A stretch of 29,065 bases of DNA from Mesostigma viride (lineage: Eukaryota; Streptophyta; Mesostigmatophyceae; Mesostigmatales; Mesostigmataceae). Under the pieces are notes generated by a model. The model saw only the letters and a list, made by a program, of their open reading frames with translations, was not told the origin of the DNA and made no database searches. Positions 9,067 through 18,970 of the stretch are shown piece after piece (the first letter of the stretch is position 1; the number at the start of each line of letters is the position of its first letter). The stretch covers positions 1 through 29,065 of the forward strand of contig RPFO01002232.1 of NCBI GenBank assembly GCA_009746045.1, given 5' to 3'. Made by a program: the position numbers and the translations under genes.

Positions 9067-11475
9067 CCTTTGACAGATGACTAGCCGTTGCTCTTGATCG
9101 AACGTGCCCGCCAGGCGAAAGGAGCTTTTTGCAGTAGTCGACGGCACGCCCCAACATCCCCCCCCCGACGCCCCCGAATTCCCCCTCGAGCCTCCCTCCC
9201 CTCCCCCCCCTCCTTCCCCCTTCCCCCGATGCGCCGGTCGACCCGCCCCCCTCTCCGCCCTTCGACCCGCCCCCCTCTCCGCCCTTTGACCCGCCCCCTC
9301 TCCACCCTTCTCTCCCCCCCCTCTCCGCCCTTGGACCCGCCCCCCTCTCCGCCCTTTGACCCGCCCCCCTCTCCACCCTTTGACCCGCCCCCCTCTCCGC
9401 CCTTCGACCCGCCCCCCTCTCCGCCCTTCGACCCCCTCCCCTCTCCGCCCTTCTCTCCGCCCCCCTCTCCATCCTTCGACCCCCTCCCCTCTCCGCCCTT
9501 CGACCCGCCCCCTCTCCGTCCTTCGACCCCCCCCCTCTCCGCCCTTCGACCCCCCCCCTCTCCGCCCTTCGACCCGCCCCCCTCTCCGTCCTTCGACCCC
9601 CCCCCTCTCCGCCCTTCGACCCGCCCCCCTCTCCGCCCTTCGAACCCCCCCCTCTCCGTCCTTCGACCCGCCCCCCTTATCACCACCCTCATTCCCGTCC
9701 CCCTCATCATCGCCGGCACCATCATCACCAACCTCCTCCCCATCATCACCCCCATGTGACCCGACATCCTCATCATCCCCCATTGAGACGTCTTCGGCCG
9801 CGGGGGTCTCCGAGGCGGCGCGCTTCCGGCGTTTCTTTTTGGTGCCAGCGCCTGCCGTCTCCAGCTGACGCTTCTGGGCTGCACCCGCAATTTCCTTGCC
9901 CGAACGGCCGTTGGGATTGGAAATATCCTCCCCCTGTGGCCGCTTCCCAAGTACCTTCAGAAGGACCTTAAACCCATCCACCTGCTCCTTTGACCCAATG
10001 AAGATCACGGGTGGGTTGAAGAATCCCGTGAAATCGCTTAGGTACGACGACCAGTCGTCCTTCACACCATTGAAATCTCCACAATCCTTCGCCGCCTTCC
10101 AGTCCCTTTTCTCCACCCACGAACCCGTTCGACCCTTCAACAATTCCTCATCATTCCACAGCTTGGCGTGATGTTCCAAATTCAGCAGCATACCCCATTC
10201 TTGATATCCGGCTGGTTCACCCCCCCTTCCTCTTCGCAACAAATTCGAACCCCTCCATTGCATTAAGTACCACTTGAGCCAACCGTGTCGGCCCATCGCT
10301 TTTCTCCCACGCGAAAGTCTTCATCATGAACTCACAGGTCTCGTCCCCGTCAGACGTGTAAACTCTCTTAGAAATCCACGGGCCCTGCTGCTCGATTTCG
10401 GATGCCAGCTCCTCCGACCCAAACTTCCGCGGGGGTTCCCGCTTCTCCCCCACCTTTTTTTGGCGACCCGACTGGACGTCCTCTGCCTCGGCATGTTCGG
10501 CTTGGCCTTCCTCCGGCACAGCCCCCGTCACCACCACAGCCCCCGCCACAGGCTGTACGGGTTGGGGCACCACAGCCTGTTCGGTTGGGGGTTCGGGCGC
10601 AATCAGGACCCACCATTTCGTTTCCTCCTTGTGGGTCGTCCAAAAATCCGTCCTCTCCAGCAGTGCAAGTGGGAAGGTGGAATCGTCCCTCCCCGTTGGC
10701 CTGATAACCGCCCTTAGTCTCTTGGCAGCTACAGCGACCGTATCGGCCACCCTCTGAAGGGCGCTGTCGGCTTCCGAAGGCTGCATCGGCAACCAGCCGA
10801 GGTCGCGTGGTTCGGGGTATTTCCCCAAATCGCGGTTGTAGATCATGAAAAGCTGGACCATCACCTCGCAGAAGATCTTGGCCATGTATGTCAGGTCATA
10901 CAAGCACTGAGGAGGAACGTGTTTGGCCTTCACGGTTGCCATGATAGACGGCCAGAATCGAAAGCGGGCTAGACTCCTCCACCCTTCCTGTTTGATCCCC
11001 CCCCCTTCCTCATCACCCTTCCCTCCCCGTCCAGCTTGTCCGCTGCCACGATGTCCAGAAACTCTGCAAGCTCCTTGGCCAGCTTGTCCTCAATCGGCAT
11101 TCCACATCTACTGTCGTCGTTCGGAGCGACCGTTTCATCCTTCACAGCCGAGATGAAGTCGTAGACTTGGGTTTTCTCCGATTCGGACAAACCACCCTCG
11201 TTCAATCGCCCTCCAACCCGCTCCTCACCACCCTCCTCCCCCTCCCCGTCCTTCCTTGCCTTCTCAGTGCTGCTTGAAACCCCATGAATCAAATTCCATA
11301 TTTCTTTCTGGTCCTGAAGGGGCACCTCCGGCTTATCCCAGGATTCCTCCATGTGCGTCTTGAAATAGTTGTGCACTTCCAGCAGCGCCGTCCCCCTCGA
11401 CTTTTTGGAAACGGCCTCGTCTTCTGCATTCAGCCCCCCTCCGATCAGGGCAACCCTCCGATGCGCCTCTCTCCC
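9067..11475 (-). CDS. Long internal exon of the large minus-strand gene, with frame breaks
   Basis: The acceptor TGCATGCAG enters in phase 0, matching the donor of the exon ending at 12140. The exon starts GREAHRRVALIGGGLNAEDE. It ends at AAAGG|GTAAGT in a phase that joins the next exon. It has three breaks: C9 at 10997-11005 (needs one more base), C7 at 10220-10226 (one fewer) and one shift inside the 24-bp repeat. Segments in order are an acidic helix, MATVKAKHVPPQCLYDLTYM (which need not be a start, since the frame is open upstream), a Pro/Val-rich linker, EPAGYQEWGMLLNLEHHAKL, a basic TKKKRRKRAA, Asp/Glu/Gly repeats, a Gly/Arg-rich repeat and MLGRAVDYCKKLLSPGGHV. Function unknown; charged linkers and the basic cluster suggest a nuclear protein. 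Confidence 0.6.
9230..9680. repeat. About 24-bp GC-rich minisatellite inside the exon
   Basis: The plus-strand unit is CTTCGACCCGCCCCCCTCTC plus CGCC, in some 18 copies. On the coding (minus) strand a 24-bp unit encodes GGEGGGSK. Units differ in the length of their C run (4-7), which makes neighbouring units jump between frames. This is the most likely site of one unexplained frame change in the exon. Confidence 0.85.
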
Positions 11476-12139
11476 CTGCATGCATGAAATGTGAATCACA
11501 GTGTTTGAGACAAAAAACGGTCATACAACACACGACCTGACATTTTGTCCTTACACTTTGGAAGATCGGCCGTTCCCGAACAAAAATCACACCCTAATTT
11601 CCAGGTTCCAACGGCCGTTGGCGCAAGAAAAATCACACCCTAATTTCCAGGTTCCAACGGCCGTTGGCGCAAGAAAAATCACACCCTAATTTCCAGGTTC
11701 CAACGGCCGTTGGCGCAAGAAAAATCACACACTAATTTCCAGGTTCCAATGGCCGTTGGCGCAAGAAAAATCACACCCTACTTTCCAGGTTCCAACGGCC
11801 GTTGGCGCAAGAAAAATCACACCCTAATTTCCAGGCTCCAACGGCCGTTGGCGCAAGAAAAATGTCGACCGAATTTCCAGGTTCCAACGGCCGTTGGCGC
11901 AAGAAAAATATCAACCAAATTTCCAGGTTCCAACGGCCGTTGGCGCAAGAAAAATCACACCCTAATTTCCAGGTTCCAACGGCCGTTGGCGCAAGAAAAA
12001 TCACACACTAATTTCCAGGTTCCAACGGCCGTTTGCGAAAGAAAAATCACACCCTAATTTCCAGTTTCCAACGGCCGTTGGCGAACAAAAATAACATATA
12101 GTGCCTAAAACGTTCCCACACCCGATCCGTTATATTTAC
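11476..12139 (-). other. Intron of the large minus-strand gene
   Basis: The donor AAG|GTAAAT (12139) and acceptor CATGCAG (11476) are both phase 0 and link two clearly coding segments. Most of the 664-bp intron is the 46-bp palindrome repeat array. Confidence 0.7.
11590..12085. repeat. 46-bp tandem repeat array, 11 copies, palindrome core
   Basis: The palindrome CCAACGGCCGTTGG, or a one-base variant, occurs at exactly 46-bp intervals eleven times (ACGG at 11611, 11657, 11703 ... 12071; the copy at 11749 reads ATGG). The linker GCGCAAGAAAAATCACACCC then TAATTTCCAG is nearly invariant. Read on plus, each unit runs GTTCCAACGG ... CTAATTTCCAG, with GT at one end and a branch-point-like CTAAT and AG at the other. 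The gene is on the other strand. Confidence 0.95.
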
Positions 12140-13294
12140 CTTTTGCGTCCGCATGTCCTTCATGGGCGGGATCAGTGCTTCCCCCTCCACCTCCCAGCCC
12201 TTGAGCACGTCCAGATTGGTGTACTTGAACTTGTCCGCGTCCCTCACCAACCCCCTCCACAAATCAAACGCCTCGTCGGTTGTCTCCACGAACTTGCCCT
12301 TTTGTGTACCCGCAATCTCGCCAGCTATCGCGGTACTCACTTGCTCGTCAGAGCCCTCGAAAATCACGGACTTCAACATCTGCGTGTAGTGGTTGCCGTC
12401 CAGCACGGCAAACTGCACAAACACGCAAGGCGTCTGGTCTGGAAATTTACCCTTAAGGCCGGCATGGTCCGAGATGTTCAAGCTCCCCAGCGCGGATTTC
12501 GTCAGGTCAACTACTGCCTGACGCTCAGATTCATTTGACCACTCGGACGGATCCAACTCCATGGTGATCAACTCGTCTGAGCAAGCGGCCGCCATGTCCT
12601 TCAGGGAGTCCGTCCGGAGAATGGACATGGCTTCCTCGGCCGTTGGCGAACGATAGTATCCGAACCTCTGCACGGCACGGTCACTGTCGTCCCCCGTCAG
12701 TATTTTAATGTGGTAAGGAACCATTTCACTCCTCTGCACCCATAAATTGTAGAGACCTGGATCACGGTCTGCCAGCACCTGCCACGCAAACCGGAAGATC
12801 GGCACGGCACATTTTGCTTTTGTCAGACTTGTGCCGGCCCCCACGAACCACGGCGCGAGCCCCCTACAATTCCGCACCGTCACCGTCCGATGCCGCATGA
12901 GTTCCGGGAGTTGGCACAAGTTCTCCGTGGGGGCCCGTACTTGAGTCGCAATCGCGGACCCCCCCACGATGTCGACATCGTCTGGAACTAGGCGTATCTT
13001 CTGCCGCAGATGAAACGCCGCCTGTATGGTGTCAGTTAGATTCTTGTCGTGCACTTGAGAGGACGGCGCTGGCTCCCAGGAGTCCAAAATGCTGGGCTTC
13101 GCATTTCCAGCACGTGTCGTCAGCAGCCCCTTCCTCTCAAAGGTCTTCACAATAACCGACCATAAGTCGGTGCCCGGTGCTCGTTGGCGCCAGTCCTCAA
13201 AAAATGTTGTGAGATGCCTTTCCGAACAGTTATGTTCAATCTTGTAAGCCCACTTCCTCCGCTCTTCGTCCGTTCTCTGCCTTGACGGACGCCC
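12140..13294 (-). CDS. Exon of the large minus-strand gene; uncharacterised domain
   Basis: Exactly 385 codons are open between acceptor GTGATCAG (13295) and donor AAG|GTAAAT (12139), phase 0 at both ends, with no frame break. It begins GRPSRQRTDEERRKWAYKIE. Middle landmarks are RHRTVTVRNCRGLAPWFVGA and FGYYRSPTAEEAMSILRTD. Near residue 300 is FAVLDGNHYTQMLKSVIF, which resembles the V(I/L)DG(N/H)HR-type strand-turn of ParB/sulfiredoxin-like folds. The other ParB motifs are not evident, so I treat that as a hint only. It ends ALIPPMKDMRTQK. This is the best-preserved part of the gene. Repeat sequence borders it on both sides but does not enter it. Confidence 0.7.
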
Positions 13295-13339
13295 CTGATC
13301 ACATGCAAAAAACATACAGATAGCCGGAAGGTCAGTACT

Positions 13340-14090
13340 ATGTTCCAACGGCCGTTGGCGACAGAAAAATAACACCCTAATTTCCAGGTTCCAACGGCCG
13401 TGGGCGCATGAAAATCACACCCTAATTTACAGGTTCCAACGGCCGTTGGCGCATGAAAATCACACCCTAATTTCCAGGTTCCAACGGCCGTTGGCGACAG
13501 AAAAATAACACCCTAATTTCCAGGTTCCAACGGCCGTTGGCGCATGAAAATCACACCCTAATTTTAAGGTTCCGACGGCCGTTGGCGCATGAAAATCACA
13601 CCCTAATTTACAGGTTCCAACGGCCGTTGGCGCATGAAAATCACACCCTAATTTACAGGTTCCAACGGCCGTTGGCGCGAGAAAAATGACACCCTATTTT
13701 CCAGGTTCCAACGGCCGTTGGCGCGAGAAAAATCACACCCTATTTTCCAGGTTCCAACGGCCGTTGGCGCATGAAAATCACACCCTAATTTCCAGTTTCC
13801 AACGGCCGTTGGCGCGAGAAAAATGACACCTTCATTTCCAGGTTCCAACGGCCGTTGGCGACAGAAAAATAACACCCTAATTTCCAGGTTCCAACGGCCG
13901 TTGGCGCATGAAAATCACACCCTAATTTTAAGGTTCCGACGGCCGTTGGCGCATGAAAATCACACCCTAATTTACGGGTTCCAACGGCCGTTGGCGCATG
14001 AAAATCACACCCTAATTTCAAGGTTCCGACGGCCGTTGGGCAAAAAAAAAATAACACCCTAATTTCCAAATTGCAACGGCCGTTGGCGCA
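13340..14090. repeat. 45/46-bp tandem repeat array, 17 copies, same palindrome
   Basis: Palindrome starts (ACGG) lie at 13348, 13394, 13439, 13484 and so on to 14076, spaced 45 or 46 bp (47 for the last). The linkers fall into subtypes: GCGCATGAAAATCAC (45 bp), GCGACAGAAAAATAAC and GCGCGAGAAAAATGAC (46 bp). Subtypes recur in blocks: the units at 13484-13620 resemble those at 13894-13984, which indicates multi-unit duplication. Confidence 0.95.
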
Positions 14091-14100
14091 AGAAAATCAA

Positions 14101-17100
14101 GCAAGAAAGGACAAGGACAAGGACAAGGACAAGGACAAGGACAAGGACAAGGACAAGGACAAGGACAAGGACAAGGACAAGGACAAGGACGAGGACAAGG
14201 ACAAGGACAAGGACAAGGACAAGGACAAGGACAAGGACAAGGACAAGGACAAGGACAAGGACAAGGACAAGGACAAGGACAAGGACAAGGACAAGGACAA
14301 GGACAAGGACAAGGACAAGGACAAGGACAAGGACAAGGACAAGGACAAGGACAAGGACAAGGACAAGGACAAGGACAAGGACAAGGACAAGGACAAGGAC
14401 AAGGACAAGGACAAGGACAAGGACAAGGACAAGGACAAGGACAAGGACAAGGACAAGGACAAGGACAAGGACAAGGACAAGGACAAGGACAAGGACAAGG
14501 ACAAGGACAAGGACAAGGACAAGGACAAGGACAAGGACAAGGACAAGGACAAGGACAAGGACAAGGACAAGGACAAGGACAAGGACAAGGACAAGGACAA
14601 GGACAAGGACAAGGACAAGGACAAGGACAAGGACAAGGACAAGGACAAGGACAAGGACAAGGACAAGGACAAGGACAAGGACAAGGACAAGGACAAGGCT
14701 GGACAAGGACAAGGACAAGGACAAGGACAAGGACAAGGACAAGGACAAGGACAAGGACAAGGACAAGGACAAGGACAAGGACAGGACAAGGACAAGGACA
14801 AGGACAAGGACAAGGACAAGGACAAGGACAAGGACAAGGACAAGGACAAGGACAAGGACAAGGACAAGGACAAGGACAAGGACAAGGACAAGGACAAGGA
14901 CAAGGACAAGGACAAGGACAAGGACAAGGACAAGGACAAGGACAAGGACAAGGACAAGGACAAGGACAAGGACAAGGACAAGGACAAGGACAAGGACAAG
15001 GACAAGGACAAGGACAAGGACAAGGACAAGGACAAGGACAAGGACAAGGACAAGGACAAGGACAAGGACAAGGACAAGGACAAGGACAAGGACAAGGACA
15101 AGGACAAGGACAAGGACAAGGACAAGGACAAGGACAAGGACAAGGACAAGGACAAGGACAAGGACAAGGACAAGGACAAGGACAAGGACAAGGACAAGGA
15201 CAAGGACAAGGACAAGGACAAGGACAAGGACAGGACAAGGACAAGGACAAGGACAAGGACAAGGACAAGGACAAGGCTGGACAAGGACTGGACAAGGACA
15301 AGGACAAGGACAAGGACAAGGACAAGGACAAGGACAAGGACAAGGACAAGGACAAGGACAAGGACAAGGACAAGGACAAGGACAAGGACAAGGACAAGGA
15401 CAAGGACAAGGACAAGGACAAGGACAAGGACAAGGACAAGGACAAGGACAAGGACAAGGACAAGGACAAGGACAAGGACAAGGACAAGGACAAGGACAAG
15501 GACAAGGACAAGGACAAGGACAAGGACAAGGACAAGGACAAGGACAAGGACAAGGACAAGGACAAGGACAAGGACAAGGACAAGGACAAGGACAAGGACA
15601 AGGACAAGGACAAGGACAAGGACAAGGACAAGGACAAGGACAAGGACAAGGACAAGGACAAGGACAAGGACAAGGACAAGGACAAGGACAAGGACAAGGA
15701 CAAGGACAAGGACAAGGACAAGGACAAGGACAAGGACAAGGACAAGGACAAGGACAAGGACAAGGACAAGGACAAGGACAAGGACAAGGACAAGGACAAG
15801 GACAAGGACAAGGACAAGGACAAGGACAAGGACAAGGACAAGGACAAGGACAAGGACAAGGACAAGGACAAGGACAAGGACAAGGACAAGGACAAGGACA
15901 AGGACAAGGACAAGGACAAGGACAAGGACAAGGACAAGGACAAGGACAAGGACAAGGACAAGGACAAGGACAAGGACAAGGACAGGACAAGGACAAGGAC
16001 AAGGACAAGGACAAGGACAAGGACAAGGACAAGGACTGGACAAGGCTGGACAAGGACAAGGACAAGGACAAGGACAAGGACAAGGACAAGGACAAGGACA
16101 AGGACAAGGACAAGGACAAGGACAAGGACAAGGACAAGGACAAGGACAAGGACAAGGACAAGGACAAGGACAAGGACAAGGACAAGGACAAGGACAAGGA
16201 CAAGGACAAGGACAAGGACAAGGACAAGGCTGGACAAGGACAAGGACAAGGACAAGGACAAGGACAAGGACAAGGACAAGGACAAGGACAAGGACAAGGA
16301 CAAGGACAAGGACAAGGACAAGGACAAGGACAAGGACAAGGACAAGGACAAGGACAAGGACAAGGACAAGGACAAGGACAAGGACAAGGACAAGGACAAG
16401 GACAAGGCTGGACAAGGACAAGGACAAGGACAAGGACAAGGACAAGGACAAGGACAAGGACAAGGACAAGGACAAGGACAAGGACAAGGACAAGGACAAG
16501 GACAAGGACAAGGACAAGGACAAGGACAAGGACAAGGACAAGGACAAGGACAAGGCGGACAAGGACAAGGACAAGGACAAGGACAAGGCTGGACAAGGAC
16601 AAGGACAAGGCTGGCACAAGGACAAGGACAAGGACAAGGACAAGGACAAGGACAAGGACAAGGACAAGGACAGGACAAGGACAAGGACAAGGACAAGGAC
16701 AAGGACAAGGACAAGGACAAGGACAAGGACAAGGACAAGGACAAGGACAAGGACAAGGACAAGGACAAGGACAAGGACAAGGACAAGGACAAGGACAAGG
16801 ACAAGGACAAGGACAAGGACAAGGACAAGGACAAGGACAAGGACAAGGACAAGGACAAGGACAAGGACAAGGACAAGGACAAGGACAAGGACAAGGACAA
16901 GGACAAGGACAAGGACAAGGACAAGGACAAGGACAAGGACAAGGACAAGGACAAGGACAAGGACAAGGACAAGGACAAGGACAAGGACAAGGACAAGGAC
17001 AAGGACAAGGACAAGGACAAGGACAAGGACAAGGACAAGGACAAGGACAAGGACAAGGACAAGGACAAGGACAAGGACAAGGACAAGGACAAGGACAAGG

Positions 17101-17497
17101 ACAAGGACAAGGACAAGGACAAGGACAAGGACAAGGACAAGGACAAGGACAAGGACAAGGACAAGGACAAGGACAAGGACAAGGAAAGGACAAGGACAAG
17201 TGCTGGCACAAGGACAAGGACAAGGACAAGGACAAGGACAAGGACAAGGACAAGGACAAGGACAAGGACAAGGACAAGGACAAGGACAAGGACAAGGACA
17301 AGGAAAGGAAAAGGACAAGGACAACGTGCTGGCACAAGGAAAGGAAAAGGACAAGGACAACGTGCTGGCACAAGGACAAGGACAACGTGCTGGCACAAGG
17401 ACAAGGACAAGGACAAGGACAAGGACAAGGACAAGGACGAGGACAAGGACGAGGACAAGGACAAGGACAAGGACAAGGACAAGGACAAGGACAAGGA
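14101..17497. repeat. (GGACAA)n hexanucleotide satellite, about 3.4 kb
   Basis: Around 560 copies of GGACAA with rare interruptions: GGCTGG at about 14698, 15275, 16044, 16229, 16407, 16587 and 16610, and single-base drop-outs (GGACAGGACAAG) near 14783, 15231, 15983 and 16671. The last 300 bp (17185-17400) are the most degenerate, with GTGCTGGCACAAGG variants. All six frames are open (Asp-Lys, Gly-Gln, Thr-Arg on plus; Leu-Ser, Cys-Pro, Val-Leu on minus) because the unit holds no stop. Length in the assembly may be approximate. Confidence 0.97.
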
Positions 17498-17535
17498 TGG
17501 CGCAAGAAAATCACATCTTTGTGCGTAACACCTAC

Positions 17536-17749
17536 CCGGGCAGCTGGCAGTGTCTGGTGGGTTGCTTTTCCAGTTGCTGCCGTCGCGGCATCGGAACCCG
17601 ATGACCCAGAAGCCGCCGATTTCCTCCGCTCCTTCGCCGCCTTTGCTGCATGAGCGCCGCGCGCCTCTTGCCCCGACGATGGTGCGGGGGAGGGGGCATT
17701 TGCTGTGCTGCCGCTGCAGCTTCCGACGGCGCGGAAGGGCCGGCGGCGG
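17536..17749 (-). CDS. Candidate 5' exon of the large minus-strand gene, interrupted by a foldback element
   Basis: Upstream of the GTAGGT donor a minus-strand frame reads APSSGQEARGAHAAKAAKER and continues Ala/Ser/Thr-rich to HQTLPAAR, phase 0, matching the exon at 13294. Further 5' the reading frame is PSAPSEAAAAAQQMPPP. The two frames meet at the G5/G5 runs 17686-17696, and one more base joins them. The exon stops at 17749, where a 1.2-kb foldback element begins; a Pro-rich frame in register resumes on the far side at 18976. A low-complexity, basic N-terminal region is plausible, but composition alone cannot prove coding. Confidence 0.4.
17745..17749. repeat. Possible target-site duplication (left)
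   Basis: GGCGG directly precedes the terminal inverted repeat AGTTACGTTAAATAGTG, and GGCGG also directly follows the other end (18971-18975). Five matching bases in GC-rich DNA could be chance. Confidence 0.4.
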
Positions 17750-18039
17750 AGTTACGTTAAATAGTGCCAGAACCTTTTGCCCACTGAGGCAAATCGGTCC
17801 GTCACACTATTTTGCCCGGAATAACCACTTCCGAGCACCCAAGTTAATTCGGCCGAATTAACTTGGGTGCTCGGAAGTGGTTATTCCGGGCAAAATAGTG
17901 TGACGGACCGATTTGCCTCAGTGGGCAAAAGGTTCTGGCACTATTTAACGTAACTAAAACCTGGCCTCGTGGAGGGGGGACGAAGAGCCCGAGACATCCG
18001 CCTAGGCCGCTGAGCACGCACCACTAAATGCGCCGGAGC

Positions 18040-18080
18040 TGCCTCAGTGAGGATTCGAACCCCTGACCTCCAAGGTGCAC
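18040..18080 (-). other. tRNA-like T-arm and acceptor strand (inverted copy)
   Basis: Reverse complement of the segment at 18301-18341, with the box-B-like GGTTCGAATCC, between the first and second palindromes. Confidence 0.5.
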
Positions 18081-18300
18081 AGGTTTTAGTTACGTTAAAT
18101 AGTGCAGGAACCTTTTGCCGCCTGAGGCAAATCGGTCCGTAACACTATTTTGCCCGGAATAACCACTTCCGAGCACCCAAGTTAATTCGGCCGAATTAAC
18201 TTGGGTGCTCGGAAGTGGTTATTCCGGGCAAAATAGTGTTACGGACCGATTTGCCTCAGGCGGCAAAAGGTTCCTGCACTATTTAACGTAACTAAAACCT

Positions 18301-18341
18301 GTGCACCTTGGAGGTCAGGGGTTCGAATCCTCACTGAGGCA
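18301..18341 (+). other. tRNA-like T-arm and acceptor strand
   Basis: GGTTCGAATCC is a perfect RNA polymerase III box B. Read as tRNA it gives variable loop AGGTC, T-stem AGGGG/CCTCA (imperfect), loop TTCGAAT, acceptor strand CTGAGGC and discriminator A. A complementary GCCTCAG lies 89 nt upstream at 18253, inside the palindrome arm. There is no box A in the right place, so it is a tRNA relic or tRNA-derived head, not a working tRNA gene. Confidence 0.5.
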
Positions 18342-18639
18342 GCTCCGGCGCATTTAGTGGTGCGTGCTCAGCGGCCTAGGCGGATGTCTCGGGCTCTTCG
18401 TCCCCCCTCCACGAGGCCAGGTTTTAGTTACGTTAAATAGTGCCAGAACCTTTTGCCCACTCGAGGCAAATCGGTCCGTCACACTATTTTGCCCGGAATA
18501 ACCACTTCCGAGCACCCAAGTTAATTCGGCCGAATTAACTTGGGTGCTCGGAAGTGGTTATTCCGGGCAAAATAGTGTTACGGACCGATTTGCCTCAGGC
18601 GGCAAAAGGTTCCGGCACTATTTAACGTAACTAAAACCC

Positions 18640-18680
18640 GTGCACCTTGGAGGTCAGGGGTTCGAATCCTCACTGAGGCA
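18640..18680 (+). other. tRNA-like T-arm and acceptor strand (third copy)
   Basis: Direct copy of the segment at 18301-18341 with one change (CCCGTGCAC for CCTGTGCAC), between the third and fourth palindromes. Confidence 0.5.
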
Positions 18681-18970
18681 GCTCCGGCGCATTTAGTGGT
18701 GCGTGCTCAGCGGCCTAGGCGGATGTCTCGGGCTCTTCGTCCCCCCTCCACGAGGCCAGGTTTTAGTTACGTTAAATAGTGCCGGAACCTTTTGCCGCCT
18801 GAGGCAAATCGGTCCGTAACACTATTTTGCCCGGAATAACCACTTCCGAGCACCCAAGTTAATTCGGCCGAATTAACTTGGGTGCTCGGAAGTGGTTATT
18901 CCGGGCAAAATAGTGTTACGGACCGATTTGCCTCAGGCGGCAAAAGGTTCCGGCACTATTTAACGTAACT

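Larger units (their letters stand above)
13295..17535 (-). other. Very large, repeat-filled candidate intron
   Basis: A GTAGGT donor (17535) follows a coding-like frame ending LPAAR, and the CATGTGATCAG acceptor (13295) precedes GRPSRQRT. Both are phase 0. The 4.2-kb interval is almost entirely the palindrome array and the hexamer satellite and has no believable coding frame. Confidence 0.45.
17750..18970. mobile_element. Composite foldback element: four ~200-bp palindromes and three copies of a tRNA-like segment
   Basis: The block starts AGTTACGTTAAATAGTGCC and ends with its reverse complement. Four near-perfect palindromes are centred at about 17852, 18190, 18529 and 18867, so the period is 338-339 bp. 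Between them lies a ~126-bp segment, the first copy inverted and the next two direct. Each palindrome arm is about 100 bases from TTTTAGTTACG to the central TTCGGCCGAA. No transposase is encoded. The structure fits a non-autonomous MITE or foldback element that has been tandemly amplified with one unit flipped. Transcripts would form long hairpins. Confidence 0.8.

Noticed and set aside
13300-13375. Start codon of the 385-codon exon within MFFACDQG
   Set aside because: The sequence there fits a 3' splice site (GCATGTGATCAG) and the upstream residues are encoded by repeat DNA, so a methionine start is less likely than an acceptor.
11710-14062. Frames encoding recurring ANGRW, PTAVG and FQRPLA motifs
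   Set aside because: These are the three frames of CCAACGGCCGTTGG, not a protein motif. Wherever they appear they mark repeat sequence.
11590-14090. CRISPR-like arrays (palindromic repeat with regular 45-46-bp spacing)
   Set aside because: The 'spacers' are nearly identical from unit to unit, there are no cas genes, and the surrounding DNA is intron-containing and eukaryotic. They are plain tandem repeats.
14059-17604. Frames of more than 1,000 residues on both strands (Leu-Ser, Cys-Pro, Val-Leu, Asp-Lys, Thr-Arg, Gly-Gln repeats)
   Set aside because: They follow from a six-base repeat without stop codons in any frame and change identity at every one-base drop-out.
18253-18420. Functional or permuted tRNA gene
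   Set aside because: A D-arm-like GCTCAGCGGCCTAGGCG does lie downstream of the 3' half, as in permuted algal tRNAs. The base before it gives no acceptor strand pairing with CTGAGGC, and no anticodon arm closes properly.
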